DNA of 64,000 nt from NCBI GenBank assembly GCA_965204295.1, contig OZ241973.1:868001-932000 (forward strand). Reading direction: 5' to 3'. Positions within the stretch are counted from its first letter, which is position 1; each line of letters opens with the position of its first letter. The stretch is from JAWKWH01 sp965204295. Lineage in GTDB: Bacteria > Pseudomonadota > Alphaproteobacteria > Rhizobiales > Rhizobiaceae. Made by a program: the position numbers and the translations under genes. Below the pieces are notes generated by a model, which was not told the DNA's origin, ran no database searches, and was given only the letters and a program-made list of their open reading frames with translations. This document shows, in pieces, positions 38,667 to 48,510 of the stretch.

Positions 38667-39185
38667 TCACGCCAGCTTCCGAAACGCCGCCATCACCTCC
38701 TCATAGGCCTTGCGCTTGAACGGGACGACAAGCGACGGCAGGTCCGCCATGGGTTTCCAGTCCCACGCATCGAATTCCGGTTTGTGGCCGCCCGGCGGCG
38801 GGTCGATTTCGATCTCGGATTCGTCGCCGACAAAGCGGAAAGCGAACCAGCGTTGCTTCTGGCCGCGATATTTGCCTTTCAGGCCGAATCCGGTCAGGCG
38901 CGCGGGCAGGTCGTAAAATATCCAATCGGGCGCTTCCGCGATGAACGATACGGAGCGAATTCCGGTTTCTTCATGAAGTTCGCGTTTCGCCGCCTCCAGC
39001 GGCTTCTCGCCCTTGTCGATACCGCCTTGCGGCATTTGCCAGAGTTGCGGAGCTCCATCGGATTCGGAGTTGCCTGCGGAAAGCCGCCGGCCGGTCCAGA
39101 CCAATCCTTCGGCGTTCAGCACCATGATTCCGACGCATGGCCTGTAGGGCAATGATTGGGGATTGACAGTCTTCACCTTCGACAT
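38667..39185 (-). CDS. rppH: RNA pyrophosphohydrolase (Nudix)
   Basis: A 172-residue Nudix enzyme that removes pyrophosphate from 5' triphosphate RNA and so starts decay. YRPCVGIMVLNAEGLVWTGRR opens the fold. The Nudix box is complete, with GGIDKGEKPLEAAKRELHEE followed by TGI. The WFAFRF and EFDAWDWKPMADLPSLVVPF stretches are typical of RppH. ATG 39185 (MSKVKTV) is preferred to the in-frame start 30 bases upstream, which adds an Arg-rich leader. Confidence 0.93.
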   Translation of the reverse strand: MSKVKTVNPQSLPYRPCVGIMVLNAEGLVWTGRRLSAGNSESDGAPQLWQMPQGGIDKGEKPLEAAKRELHEETGIRSVSFIAEAPDWIFYDLPARLTGFGLKGKYRGQKQRWFAFRFVGDESEIEIDPPPGGHKPEFDAWDWKPMADLPSLVVPFKRKAYEEVMAAFRKLA

Positions 39186-39232
39186 TCGCCGCCACCCGCG
39201 CCGGAGACGATTCACGCGGCGCGTCGTCGCTT

Positions 39233-40558
39233 CTACCGGTTCAAGACCGGTTTGTCAGGATCGGGCGGGAATGCGGGATCCTGTTTTTCGCCGCGCAGAA
39301 GTTCAAGCGCGAAAGCCAGTTGCTTGTCGTCTTTGGGGTCCGGTGGAACATAGACCGACGATCCCGATCCCTCGTCGTCCTCTTCCGCGCCCTTTATATG
39401 GCCCCGAAGTTCGGATTCGCCGCGGGTCACGTCACGGCCCTTCAACTCGTCGGGCAAGGGTTGCGCGACTTCGATGTCGGGCGTGATCCCCTTGCCCTGT
39501 ATCGACTTGCCGGCCGGCGTGTAATAAAGCGCCGTCGTCAGCCGCAGCGCACCGTTTTCCGCCAGCGGTATGATCGTCTGAACGGAGCCCTTGCCGAATG
39601 AGCGGCTTCCGACGATCGTGGCGCGACGCTGGTCCTGAAGCGCTCCCGCAACGATCTCGGAGGCGCTGGCCGAACCGCCATTGACCAGAACGATCAACGG
39701 CCTGCCATTGGCCAGATCGCCGGGCCTTGAATCGAAACGCGTAACGTCGTTCGCCTCGCGCCCCCGGGTGGAGACAATCTCGCCGTGCTCAAGAAAAGCA
39801 TCGGACACGCTGATCGCCTGATCCAGCAGCCCGCCCGGATTCAGCCGCAGGTCGAGAATATATCCCTTCAACTCGCTTTCCGGAATGTCCGCATTGATCC
39901 TGGCCAGCGCGTCCACCAGGTCGGACTGGGTCTTCTCGGTGAACGAGGTGATTTTCATGTAGCCGACATCTTCTTCGACGCGGAACTTGACGGCTTTCAC
40001 CTTGATGACGTCGCGAACGATCGTGATTTCGATCGGCTTGTCGGCGCCCTCGCGCAGGATTGTCAGATCAATCGGCATATTCACCCGTCCGCGCATCTTG
40101 TCGACCGCTTCATTCAGCGTCATGCCGCGCACCTCCTCGCCATCGATCCTGGAAATCAGATCGCCGGCGAGAACTCCGGCCCGTGCGGCGGGCGTGTCGT
40201 CGATCGGTGTGATGATCCTTATCAGTTCGTTCTGCATCGTCACCTCGATGCCCAGACCGCCAAACTCGCCCCTGGTCTGGACGCGCATGTCCTGCGCCGC
40301 TTCGGGATTGAGATAGGAGGAGTGAGGATCAAGCGACGTCAACATGCCGTTGATGGCGTTTTCGATCAGTTCGCTCTCCGATGGCGGTTTGACGTACTGG
40401 GCGCGAACCCGTTCGAAAATATCACCGAAAATGGTCAACTGCCGATAGGTTTCCGAACCGGCGGCGGCGGCTTCATATCCGGGAGCGGCGTTGATCAGGC
40501 TGATCGCCGACGCACCGATCAGGGCGCCCGCCGCCAGAAGCGATAGCTTACGTATCAT
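39233..40558 (-). CDS. ctpA: Carboxy-terminal processing protease (S41 family)
   Basis: A 441-residue envelope protease with a signal or anchor segment (residues 3-25), a PDZ domain (about 95-180) and the S41 catalytic domain. Using the Prc spacing, the active-site serine is Ser298 in NGGSASASEI, with Asp309 and the general-base Lys323 in SFGKGSVQ. The acidic C-terminal tail is not conserved. The start ATG 40558 has GGAAGGA 7 bases upstream. It overlaps the envC stop by 11 bases, consistent with joint action of the two proteins in cell-wall turnover. Confidence 0.93.
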   Translation of the reverse strand: MIRKLSLLAAGALIGASAISLINAAPGYEAAAAGSETYRQLTIFGDIFERVRAQYVKPPSESELIENAINGMLTSLDPHSSYLNPEAAQDMRVQTRGEFGGLGIEVTMQNELIRIITPIDDTPAARAGVLAGDLISRIDGEEVRGMTLNEAVDKMRGRVNMPIDLTILREGADKPIEITIVRDVIKVKAVKFRVEEDVGYMKITSFTEKTQSDLVDALARINADIPESELKGYILDLRLNPGGLLDQAISVSDAFLEHGEIVSTRGREANDVTRFDSRPGDLANGRPLIVLVNGGSASASEIVAGALQDQRRATIVGSRSFGKGSVQTIIPLAENGALRLTTALYYTPAGKSIQGKGITPDIEVAQPLPDELKGRDVTRGESELRGHIKGAEEDDEGSGSSVYVPPDPKDDKQLAFALELLRGEKQDPAFPPDPDKPVLNR

Positions 40559-41936
40559 TTTCTGTCCTTCCAATGCTTCTATCCGCCCACCAGGAGGCCG
40601 GATCAAACGGTTTTTTGTTTTTCCGGAACTCTATATAGAGTTCCGTTCCGCCATTTCCCGCTCCGTGCGCCACGGCGCTCGCCAACCGGACCTCACCCAT
40701 TACACCGACGGGCTCTCCCGCCAATACCGATTGGCCAGGCGCCGCATTGATTCGGTCCAGCCCGGTCATGACGACCTGATATCCATCGCCTGCATCAAGG
40801 ATCAAGACCTGCCCATACGATCGGAACGTCCCGGAATATTGCACGATCGCATCCGCCGGTGCGGTCACGATAGCTCCCGATTGCGTTTGAACGGTATCGC
40901 CGGTCCGTTTGCCGCCGACGCCATTGCTCATTCCGAACCTCGCGACAACGCGTCCGACAACCGGCAATGCGATCTTCCCTCTTAGACGCCGGAACGGTTC
41001 GCCGGCGCCAAGCCGGTTTTCGCGGGGCACGGGGCGGCTGGCGAGTTCCGCTTCACGCCGCCGCCGTTTCTCTTCCGCCAATCCGGCCGCTTTTTCCCGC
41101 GCACGGCGAATGTCGCCGGCCTCGCTTTCAAGAGAGGCGATCAGATCCTTGAGATCGGACGCTTTGCCGGACAGTTCTTCGGCTTTCCGCCTCTCGGCCA
41201 TCATTCGGTCCTCGGACTGTTTCCGCAGCAGTTTTCGTTCCGCCAACAAGCGGCCCAGGCGTTCCTTTTCGGCGATCTGCTCCGCGATTCTCCCGGCCAG
41301 CCGTTCGCGCTCCCCGGTGATCGAGTCGGCGATTCTCGCAAGCGTTTTCAGGTCCGCGATCAGAATTTCGGTTTCCTCGCGCAATTCCGGCACCACGGCG
41401 CCGAGCAGAATGGCGCTTCTTACCGACGCCAATGCGTCCTCGGGCCTGACCAGCAGAGCCGGAGGCGGATTGAGCCCCATGCGTTGAAGCGCGCCGAGAA
41501 CTTCAGCCAGAATTCCTCGCCGCGACTTCAGCGAGTTTCGAACATCAGAATCGCGTGCGTTCAAGGTTTCGAGACGATCCTCGATGACTTCAATGTCTTC
41601 GGAAATCTTCTTTTCGGTCTTGGCCGCCTGAATCAAGGCGGCGGTCAGGCTGGCATTGTCCTTGCGAATCGCGGCGACGTCCCGTTCCAGCGCCTCGAGT
41701 TTCTCATCGGAAAGGCTTATGCGCCGTTTCAGCTTTTCGTATTCACGCCGGTTCTGGACGTTTCTCTCTTCAAGTTCCGCGGGATCCGGCGTTTGGGCCG
41801 GGGCCGCCGTCATGGCCAGCAGCACGCAAACGGTCGCCGTCAAAAGACGTCGGACGATTGATGTGCATGTGAGTGCGGTGTCCACTTCATTCCGCCTTGA
41901 AGGGCCGGGGCGCTTGTGCGCGATGATGCCCGCCAT
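40548..41936 (-). CDS. envC: Murein hydrolase activator EnvC-like protein
   Basis: A 462-residue exported protein. The signal segment is about residues 28-48, coiled coils run about 50-290, and a LytM/M23 domain fills the C-terminus. The LytM domain lacks the zinc-binding histidines of active M23 peptidases: the HxxxD region reads TGDTVQT and the final HxH region reads ELYIEFRK. It is therefore an activator of amidases rather than an enzyme, as for EnvC. Gene order with ctpA and rppH is standard. Confidence 0.88.
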   Translation of the reverse strand: MAGIIAHKRPGPSRRNEVDTALTCTSIVRRLLTATVCVLLAMTAAPAQTPDPAELEERNVQNRREYEKLKRRISLSDEKLEALERDVAAIRKDNASLTAALIQAAKTEKKISEDIEVIEDRLETLNARDSDVRNSLKSRRGILAEVLGALQRMGLNPPPALLVRPEDALASVRSAILLGAVVPELREETEILIADLKTLARIADSITGERERLAGRIAEQIAEKERLGRLLAERKLLRKQSEDRMMAERRKAEELSGKASDLKDLIASLESEAGDIRRAREKAAGLAEEKRRRREAELASRPVPRENRLGAGEPFRRLRGKIALPVVGRVVARFGMSNGVGGKRTGDTVQTQSGAIVTAPADAIVQYSGTFRSYGQVLILDAGDGYQVVMTGLDRINAAPGQSVLAGEPVGVMGEVRLASAVAHGAGNGGTELYIEFRKNKKPFDPASWWADRSIGRTENDT

Positions 41937-42016
41937 GTCGTTAACGCACCACTAACCATATCGACCAATATGTCAAAACGCCGCCGCGCCGTTGCAACGG
42001 CCGAAGAGAGACCGCC

Positions 42017-42302
42017 TCACTCGCGGCGATAGGGACGGCCGCTCAGGATTGTCGTCGCGCGCGCCCGGCAAGCACGATGCGGGCAAGCTGACCGTCTGGC
42101 CGCCGCCACGCGATTGATCAAGGCAACCCGCTTCCTCGCGGCGGCGGGATTGCGCATTTGCCGCGCGACTTTCGGGGATTTCGCGGACGCCATCGAACGA
42201 AAAACCCGAAAAGGACCCGGTTTTGGCGAATCGATTCAGGTATTTTTCGCACAATTCCCGTTCCGGGCCGCGCTTCAGCCGCCCGCCCGCAACAATTTCC
42301 AT
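42017..42302 (-). pseudogene. rlmH: Broken rlmH (23S rRNA m3Psi1915 methyltransferase)
   Basis: The first 45-50 residues match RlmH well (GRLKRGPERELCEKYLNRFA, then VREIPESRA). The frame then runs into unrelated sequence. The RlmH C-terminus reappears in a different frame as QLARIVLAGR and ATTILSGRPYRRE with a stop at 42017-42019. Between them most of the SPOUT methyltransferase core, including the AdoMet-binding knot, is missing. An intact gene would be about 470 bases; 286 remain. Location between rsfS and envC is the normal rlmH site. Confidence 0.75.
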
Positions 42303-42329
42303 GCGCGCGACCGGTCGGCCGGAACGGAC

Positions 42330-42782
42330 CTAATGGACCGTCTGCTCATCAAGATCGGGGGCAAGCCACATTTTCTCGATGTTGTAGAAGTCGCGAACTT
42401 CCGGGCGGAAAACATGCACGATGATGTCGCCGGCATCGATGAGCACCCAATCGGCGCTCTGCCGGCCTTCCACGCGAGCCTTGCCCGCGCCGGCATCCTT
42501 GAGCGCCTTCAGCAGGCGATCGGCCACAGCCGATACATGCCGGTGCGAACGCCCGGAAGCCACAACCATGTAGTCGCCGAGGCTCGATTTGCCCTGAATG
42601 TCGATTGGAACGACGTTTTCGGCCTTGGAGGCTTCGAGACTGCCAAGAACGAGGTCAAGCGCCGCGGAGGAGTCGTGTTGAACGCTCAGGTCGGCGGGTG
42701 AAGGATCGATGGACGCCTTCCGCGTATGTGCTGTTCTCAGAGTCTTTCCTTTCCTGACAAGAACAACCAATTTTCCGATCAT
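42330..42782 (-). CDS. rsfS: Ribosomal silencing factor RsfS
   Basis: A 150-residue protein of the RsfS/Iojap family, which binds L14 and blocks subunit joining in starvation. The conserved core runs from LVLGSLEASKAENVVPIDIQ through DYMVVASGRSHRHV to ARVEGRQSADWVLIDAGDII and VHVFRPEVRDFYNIEKMW. The N-terminal 50 residues are variable. ATG 42782 (MIGKLVVLV) is chosen over the TTG at 42827. Confidence 0.93.
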   Translation of the reverse strand: MIGKLVVLVRKGKTLRTAHTRKASIDPSPADLSVQHDSSAALDLVLGSLEASKAENVVPIDIQGKSSLGDYMVVASGRSHRHVSAVADRLLKALKDAGAGKARVEGRQSADWVLIDAGDIIVHVFRPEVRDFYNIEKMWLAPDLDEQTVH

Positions 42783-42842
42783 ATAACCGGACGCCTCAGG
42801 ATATGCAGGAATTTTTTGAAATTTCAAGACAATCGGACAAAT

Positions 42843-44147
42843 CTAAGGCCGGTTCCGGCCGGTTTCCTCCCCGGATTCGGGCCAATAGGCCAGATCGGCC
42901 GGAACCGGCGCCTGCGCCGACATCGGTGCGAATGAACCGCTTTCTTCGGTTGGAACGGCGTCAACCTTTACCAGCCGCAACGCGACGAAGGCGCCGTAAA
43001 GCGCGGCGGTCACGATCGCGAGAACGATGAACATCGCCGTGCCGAATATCGCGGTCAGCATCGTGGCCAATGCCGGTATGAGAAATCCGGACAACGACCA
43101 GGCAAACAACATCGTGCTCGCCACCTGGACCAATTCACCCTTTTCGGCCCGGTCGCTGGCATGGGCGTTGGCGATGGAGAATATCGATTCGGTCGAGCCA
43201 GCCCAGATAATGTAGATCATAATCAAAATCGATATAGGCGATCCATCCATAATCCAGGCAAACACTCCGGCGCCCGCCACGGTAACCGTCGCGACAAGCA
43301 GGACAAATCGACGGTCCGTGCGGTCCGAAATCCAGCCGGCGGGCAGTTGCACCAAAAGCGTGCCGAGCGGCATGGCGAGCATCATCAGAGCGATGTCGGC
43401 CTTGGAATATCCGGACGCCGACAGGTGAATCGGCGAGAATCCGGCAACCATCATGGTCAGGCCGCCCACCGCCAGCATTCCGACCATCGCCACGGGAGAA
43501 ATGCTCCAGACGGCCCGTATGGCGATGGAAGCCGTTTCCGGCGGCGTCGGAGGGCGCAGCCGGGTCAGGCCAACCGGAACGATCGATAGCGCCGCGAAGG
43601 CGATCGCCACGGTTTGCGCGTGCGGGCCGACGATGTCGATATACGCGATGAGGTAGGAACCACAACCTATGCCGATGACATAGGAGACATAGAAGATGGC
43701 CATCACCCGGCCGCGAATCTCGTTGCCGACGACATCGTTGAGCCAGCTTTGCGAGACAATGAACAATCCCGTCACCGCAAAACCGTAAATTCCGCGGGCA
43801 AACGCCCATGCCGGCGGGATTGTCCAGGCCGCCAACATGACATTCGACAGGATGACAAGCGCGGAAAGCGTCATGAACACGCGCGCATGACCGACCCTGC
43901 CAACCAGTTTTCCGGTCAGGAAGCAGCCGGCGATACCGCCTGCCGACAATGCGGTGATCATCATTCCGGCCCAGGCCGGTTCGAAACCCTCGGCGGCCAG
44001 ACGCAACGGAATGAACGCAAACATCAATCCGTTGCCGACGGCGATCAGCGCCATCGAGACGATGATACCCGTCACCGCGATTGCCGGCGTCGGCAGATCG
44101 CCAACGCCATAGCGGTTGTCCTCGAAATTCCGCGCGTCCACACTCAC
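42843..44147 (-). CDS. MFS transporter
   Basis: A 434-residue major facilitator superfamily carrier with 12 predicted membrane segments. The loop after helix 2 reads GKLVGRVGHARVF, and the equivalent after helix 8 reads GWISDRTDRRFV, the duplicated MFS motif A. The layout resembles YcaD-like carriers; substrate unknown. It starts with GTG 44147. It sits between nadD and rsfS, which are normally neighbours, so it looks inserted into the cluster. Confidence 0.85.
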   Translation of the reverse strand: MSVDARNFEDNRYGVGDLPTPAIAVTGIIVSMALIAVGNGLMFAFIPLRLAAEGFEPAWAGMMITALSAGGIAGCFLTGKLVGRVGHARVFMTLSALVILSNVMLAAWTIPPAWAFARGIYGFAVTGLFIVSQSWLNDVVGNEIRGRVMAIFYVSYVIGIGCGSYLIAYIDIVGPHAQTVAIAFAALSIVPVGLTRLRPPTPPETASIAIRAVWSISPVAMVGMLAVGGLTMMVAGFSPIHLSASGYSKADIALMMLAMPLGTLLVQLPAGWISDRTDRRFVLLVATVTVAGAGVFAWIMDGSPISILIMIYIIWAGSTESIFSIANAHASDRAEKGELVQVASTMLFAWSLSGFLIPALATMLTAIFGTAMFIVLAIVTAALYGAFVALRLVKVDAVPTEESGSFAPMSAQAPVPADLAYWPESGEETGRNRP

Positions 44148-44219
44148 ATGGGAAACATCCGCCGATTTGCTCTTTCCGGCATCCGGAAATGCGACACGAA
44201 TTTCACGAAAGCTCCGCGC

Positions 44220-44852
44220 TTAGCGGCCGGTGCGCATCGCTGTTGAGGACAGCGAACATCGGGGGCCGTGAATGAAGGTCCATGCCGGCGCGCGCAGCCG
44301 CGGCAACAGAGCGGCGTCTTCCTCGTCAATGCGCGCGAAGTCATACGACCTGGCCATGATCGAAGACAGGAAGGACAGCGTGGAGCCGGGCCTGTCGACC
44401 ACCGCTATCGGTATCGAGTCCGCGATCAGACGCCAGCGCCGCCATTTATGAAAATTTTTCAGATTGTCGGCGCCCATGATCCAAGCGAAATTCACGCCGG
44501 GATTGCGGTTGAGAACGAGTGCCGTCGTGTCAACCGTATGGCGGATTGCATGGGTCGCCTCGAAAGCCGTTACCCGGATGCGGGGGTCGTCGGCGAGAAT
44601 TTCGGACCGCCGGATCCTTTCGCCGAGCGCCGCCTGGCTCCGGCCTGTCTTGAGCGGATTGCCCGGAGTGACGATCCACCACAATTGCTGAAGTTTCAAT
44701 CGCCGCAGCGCGATTTCGGCGACCAGCCGGTGGCCGGCATGCGGTGGATTGAACGAGCCGCCGAAAAGGCCCACGGACAGGCCTTTGGCCGCCCTGGGCA
44801 TGCGAAGGTGGCGATCCTCCAACGGTTCAGCCAGATCGTCCGGCGCGCTCAA
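44220..44852 (-). CDS. nadD: Nicotinate-nucleotide adenylyltransferase
   Basis: A 210-residue enzyme joining nicotinate mononucleotide and ATP in NAD synthesis. The nucleotidyltransferase motif GGSFNPPHAGHRLVAEIAL and the later NFAWIMGADNLKNFHKWRRW are diagnostic. The chosen start is TTG 44852, whose TTGA overlaps the proA stop; ATG 44801 (MPRAAKGLSVG) is a good alternative that still keeps the whole domain. Confidence 0.93.
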   Translation of the reverse strand: MSAPDDLAEPLEDRHLRMPRAAKGLSVGLFGGSFNPPHAGHRLVAEIALRRLKLQQLWWIVTPGNPLKTGRSQAALGERIRRSEILADDPRIRVTAFEATHAIRHTVDTTALVLNRNPGVNFAWIMGADNLKNFHKWRRWRLIADSIPIAVVDRPGSTLSFLSSIMARSYDFARIDEEDAALLPRLRAPAWTFIHGPRCSLSSTAMRTGR

Positions 44853-46135
44853 GGCCGTGTCTGACCCGTGCCCCGAACGCGGTATTTGAACGAAGTGAGC
44901 TGCTCGACACCGACAGGTCCGCGCGCATGCATCTTGCCCGTTGCGATGCCGATTTCGGCTCCCATGCCGAATTCGCCGCCATCCGCGAACTGCGTCGAGG
45001 CGTTGTGCAGCAATATCGCCGAATCGATTTCGGAGAAGAACCTCTCAACCGCCGTCCTGTTCTCGGAGACGATCGCCTCGGTATGACCGGACGAATACCT
45101 GCCGATATGGCTGATTGCGCCCTCCACGCCGTCCACGACGCCGACCGCGATGATCGCATCGAGATATTCGGTGGACCAATCTTCCTCCGTGGCCGGTTTG
45201 GCAGGACGAAATCCGCGAATTGCGCCGGTGTCCGCTCTCACCTCGCAACCGGCGTCGACAAGCGCCCGCATGAGAGGAATCGCATGGGTTCCGACCGCGG
45301 CCCGATCGATGAGAAGCGTTTCCGCGGCGCCGCAAATTCCGGTGCGGCGCATCTTGGAGTTGACAACGATCCCGATCGCCATATCCAGGTCGGACGTGCC
45401 GTCCACATAAACATGACAAACGCCCTCCAGATGGGCGAAGACGGGGACACGCGCCTCCGTCTGCACGCGCTCCACGAGGCTCCGCCCGCCGCGCGGCACG
45501 ATCACGTCAATCGCTCCGTCCAGCCCTTTCAGCAATTCGCCGACCGCGGCGCGGTCGGTCGTGGGAACCAGTTGAACCGCGTCCGGCGGCAGCCCGGCGG
45601 TCTCCAGCGCCTCGATCATGCATCGGTGAATGGCGCGCGACGAATGGGCCGAATCCGAGCCGCCGCGCAGGATTACGGCATTTCCGGCTTTCAGGCATAG
45701 CGCCGCCGCGTCGGCCGTTACATTCGGCCGGCTTTCATAGATGACGCCGAGAACACCGAGGGGGGTGCGAACCCGTTCGATCTTCAAGCCGTTCGGACGG
45801 TCCCAGGCGGCAATCGTTTCACCCACGGGATCGCGCAGATCCGCGATGGCCCGTATTCCTTCGGCCATGGCCCCGACACGCTTTTCGTTCAGGGTCAGCC
45901 GGTCGACGAATGCCGGATTCAGCCCCGCCGTTCTGGCGTTTCCGACATCCTTGGCGTTCGCTTCCAGAATTGAAGAAGCCTCACCCTCCATGGCCAGCGC
46001 CATGCCCGACAGGGCATTGTTTTTCACATTCGCCGGGGCGGTCGCCAGCCGCCGCGACGCAATTCGAGCTTTGGAACCCATCTCTTTCATGAGAGACGGG
46101 ATTCCCGCGGAGGGTCGTTCCGTTTTATCCAGCAT
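44849..46135 (-). CDS. proA: Glutamate-5-semialdehyde dehydrogenase
   Basis: A 428-residue NADPH-dependent reductase of gamma-glutamyl phosphate, the second step of proline synthesis. It has the aldehyde-dehydrogenase fold with LGVLGVIYESRPNVTADAAA, catalytic Cys in KMRRTGICGAAETLL, and FGMGAEIGIATGKMHARGPV near the end. It lies three bases from proB, forming a proB-proA unit. Confidence 0.95.
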   Translation of the reverse strand: MLDKTERPSAGIPSLMKEMGSKARIASRRLATAPANVKNNALSGMALAMEGEASSILEANAKDVGNARTAGLNPAFVDRLTLNEKRVGAMAEGIRAIADLRDPVGETIAAWDRPNGLKIERVRTPLGVLGVIYESRPNVTADAAALCLKAGNAVILRGGSDSAHSSRAIHRCMIEALETAGLPPDAVQLVPTTDRAAVGELLKGLDGAIDVIVPRGGRSLVERVQTEARVPVFAHLEGVCHVYVDGTSDLDMAIGIVVNSKMRRTGICGAAETLLIDRAAVGTHAIPLMRALVDAGCEVRADTGAIRGFRPAKPATEEDWSTEYLDAIIAVGVVDGVEGAISHIGRYSSGHTEAIVSENRTAVERFFSEIDSAILLHNASTQFADGGEFGMGAEIGIATGKMHARGPVGVEQLTSFKYRVRGTGQTRP

Positions 46136-46138
46136 GGG

Positions 46139-47275
46139 TCAGTCCCCGGTTGCGCCGGCGGCTTTCGTCAGCATCACCAGATCATCGCGATGAACCATTG
46201 CGCTGCGCGCCTCATACCCCAGCCTGCTTTCAATTTCGCCGCTTTTCAGGCCGATGATCTTTACGGCATCGGCCACGTCATAGGCAACCAGTCCCCGCGC
46301 GATCGGTTGCTTTTCATGATTCACCACCGCCACCGTGTCTCCGCGGGCGAAAGCGCCGGTGATTGCCGTCACGCCGGCCGGCAGCAGGGATTTTCCCGCT
46401 TGCAGCGCCCGCACCGCGCCGTCGTCCACCGCCAGCGTGCCGGCCGGCTCCAGATTGCCGGCAATCCAGGTCTTATAGCTTTTGACCGGTCGCGAGGAGG
46501 CATGGAAAAAGGTCGCTCTCGCACCGTCGTCGATCGCCGCCAGGGGGTTCATTCGCGCGCCGCGGGTGATGATCATTTCCGTCCCGGCTTCGGTGGCGAT
46601 GCGTCCCGCGTCGAGCTTGGTTCGCATGCCTCCGCGCGACAGGCCCGAGCCGGCGTCGCCCGCCATGGCCTCGATTTCGGATGTGATGCGGTCGACATCC
46701 GCGATGAAGCGCGCATCCGCGTTCTTCGAGGGAGGCGCCGCGTAGAGCCCGTCGACATCGGACAGCAACACCAGCAGGTCGGCCCCCATCATTGTCGCGA
46801 CGCGAGCGGCAAGCCGGTCATTGTCTCCATAGCGGATTTCCGACGTGGCGACCGTGTCGTTTTCGTTGATGACGGGCACCGCGCCGAGTTTCAGAAGCGT
46901 GGAAATCGTGGCGCGGGCGTTGAGATAACGCCGCCGCTCTTCCGTGTCCCCGAGCGTCACCAGAACCTGACCCGACATCAGGCTGCGACCGCCCAGCGTT
47001 TCCGACCAAGCGCGCGCCAGAGCGATCTGCCCGGCGGCGGCGGCGGCCTGGCTTTCCTCCAGTTTCAGCCTCCGGCCGCCCAGTCCCAGCATCGTTCGTC
47101 CAAGCGCGATGGCGCCGGATGAAACGATCATGACCTGAACGCCCGATTGCCGCAGACGGGCAACGTCCGCGCAAAGCGAGGCGAGCCAGTCGGCATTGAG
47201 CCCCGAATCTGGTTCGACCAGCAGAGTAGAACCGATCTTGACGCAAATCCGGCGATAGTCGGACAGCGGTCTCAT
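46139..47275 (-). CDS. proB: Glutamate 5-kinase
   Basis: A 378-residue kinase for the first step of proline synthesis. The amino-acid-kinase domain (VKIGSTLLVEPDSG, VSSGAIALGRTMLG, INENDTVAT) fills about 1-265. A C-terminal PUA domain follows (LPAGVTAITGAFARGDTVAV). ATG 47275 overlaps the obgE stop as ATGA. Confidence 0.95.
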   Translation of the reverse strand: MRPLSDYRRICVKIGSTLLVEPDSGLNADWLASLCADVARLRQSGVQVMIVSSGAIALGRTMLGLGGRRLKLEESQAAAAAGQIALARAWSETLGGRSLMSGQVLVTLGDTEERRRYLNARATISTLLKLGAVPVINENDTVATSEIRYGDNDRLAARVATMMGADLLVLLSDVDGLYAAPPSKNADARFIADVDRITSEIEAMAGDAGSGLSRGGMRTKLDAGRIATEAGTEMIITRGARMNPLAAIDDGARATFFHASSRPVKSYKTWIAGNLEPAGTLAVDDGAVRALQAGKSLLPAGVTAITGAFARGDTVAVVNHEKQPIARGLVAYDVADAVKIIGLKSGEIESRLGYEARSAMVHRDDLVMLTKAAGATGD

Positions 47276-48321
47276 GGCATGCCGTCCGCTTTTTGCCAGC
47301 GCACATCGGCAGAAACCGGCGTCCGTGCGTCACGGGCATCCGGGATTGCCCGCATCAACCGCCGAAGCGAGGATTCGATGCCTTCACCGGTCGCCGCCGA
47401 AACCGCGAGCACATCCCCGCCACCGGCTTCGGCCAGGGCGGTTTGCACATTCCCGCGTTCACCCTCGTCAAGCAGATCGGATTGCGACAAGGCCACGATT
47501 TCGGGCTTTTCCGCAAGGCCATGATCATAAGCCTCGAGTTCGCGGCGAACGGTTCGGTAGGCGCCAACGGGATCTTCCTCGCGCGCCGATACGAGATGCA
47601 GCAGGACTTTCGTTCGTTCGACATGGCCAAGAAAGCGGTCGCCGATACCGACGCCTTCATGGGCGCCTTCGATCAGGCCGGGGATGTCCGCGAGAACGAA
47701 TTCCCGCGTATCGACCCGGGCGACGCCAAGGCCCGGATGGAGAGTCGTGAAGGGATAGCCGGCGATTTTCGGCTTCGCGGCCGTCACCCGCGCCAGATAA
47801 GTGGATTTTCCGGCATTGGGCAGGCCGACAATACCGGCGTCCGCGATCAGTTTGAGCCGGAGGCGGATTGTCCTTTCTTCGCCGGGCAAGCCGGGATTGG
47901 CGCGTCGAGGCGCCCGGTTGGTCGACGATTTGAAATGCATGTTGCCAAAGCCGCCATTGCCGCCCCTGACCAGCAAAAAGCGTTCGCCGATTTCAGTCAG
48001 ATCGCAAATCGGGGTTTCATCGTCGTCCTCGAACACCTGCGTTCCGGCCGGCACGCCGAGGACGACGTCGGCGCCCCTGGCGCCGGTCTTGTGCCGGCCC
48101 ATGCCGTGCGGGCCGGTCCCGGCCTTGAAATGCCGCCTGTAGCGGTAGTCGATCAGCGTGTTCAGCCCGTCGGTGACTTCAACCCATACATCGCCGCCGC
48201 GGCCGCCGTCTCCGCCATCGGGTCCGCCGAATTCGATGAATTTCTCGCGCCGGAAGGAGACGCTCCCGGCACCGCCGTCGCCGGACCGGATATAAATTTT
48301 CGCGGTGTCGAGAAACTTCAT
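47272..48321 (-). CDS. obgE: GTPase ObgE/CgtA
   Basis: A 349-residue ribosome-assembly GTPase. The Gly-rich Obg domain (about 1-158) is followed by the G domain with GLPNAGKST (P-loop, about 167-175), DIPGLIEGAHEG and SQSD. The start is ATG 48321 (MKFLDTAKIYIRSGDGGAG), where family homology begins; the in-frame extension to 48540 would cross a terminator and is rejected. Confidence 0.96.
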   Translation of the reverse strand: MKFLDTAKIYIRSGDGGAGSVSFRREKFIEFGGPDGGDGGRGGDVWVEVTDGLNTLIDYRYRRHFKAGTGPHGMGRHKTGARGADVVLGVPAGTQVFEDDDETPICDLTEIGERFLLVRGGNGGFGNMHFKSSTNRAPRRANPGLPGEERTIRLRLKLIADAGIVGLPNAGKSTYLARVTAAKPKIAGYPFTTLHPGLGVARVDTREFVLADIPGLIEGAHEGVGIGDRFLGHVERTKVLLHLVSAREEDPVGAYRTVRRELEAYDHGLAEKPEIVALSQSDLLDEGERGNVQTALAEAGGGDVLAVSAATGEGIESSLRRLMRAIPDARDARTPVSADVRWQKADGMP

Positions 48322-48510
48322 GACGATACTGCCGTAGGGTCGGGCCGCGTTGAGTTGAGCCGAATGGGACGTCGCTCTATCGCATGGCGCGCAAGGAAGC
48401 GACGGGAACTTCTCCGCCGTGAGGTGAATGTATGACAATGGAATGCGTGACGCACAACGTTCAATCCGGCCTCGGGATGGACTGGCGATACGGCCATGGC
48501 GGCCTCCAAC

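Noticed and set aside
40548..41936. EnvC as an active M23 endopeptidase
   Set aside because: The zinc-binding histidines are absent; it fits the non-catalytic activator group.
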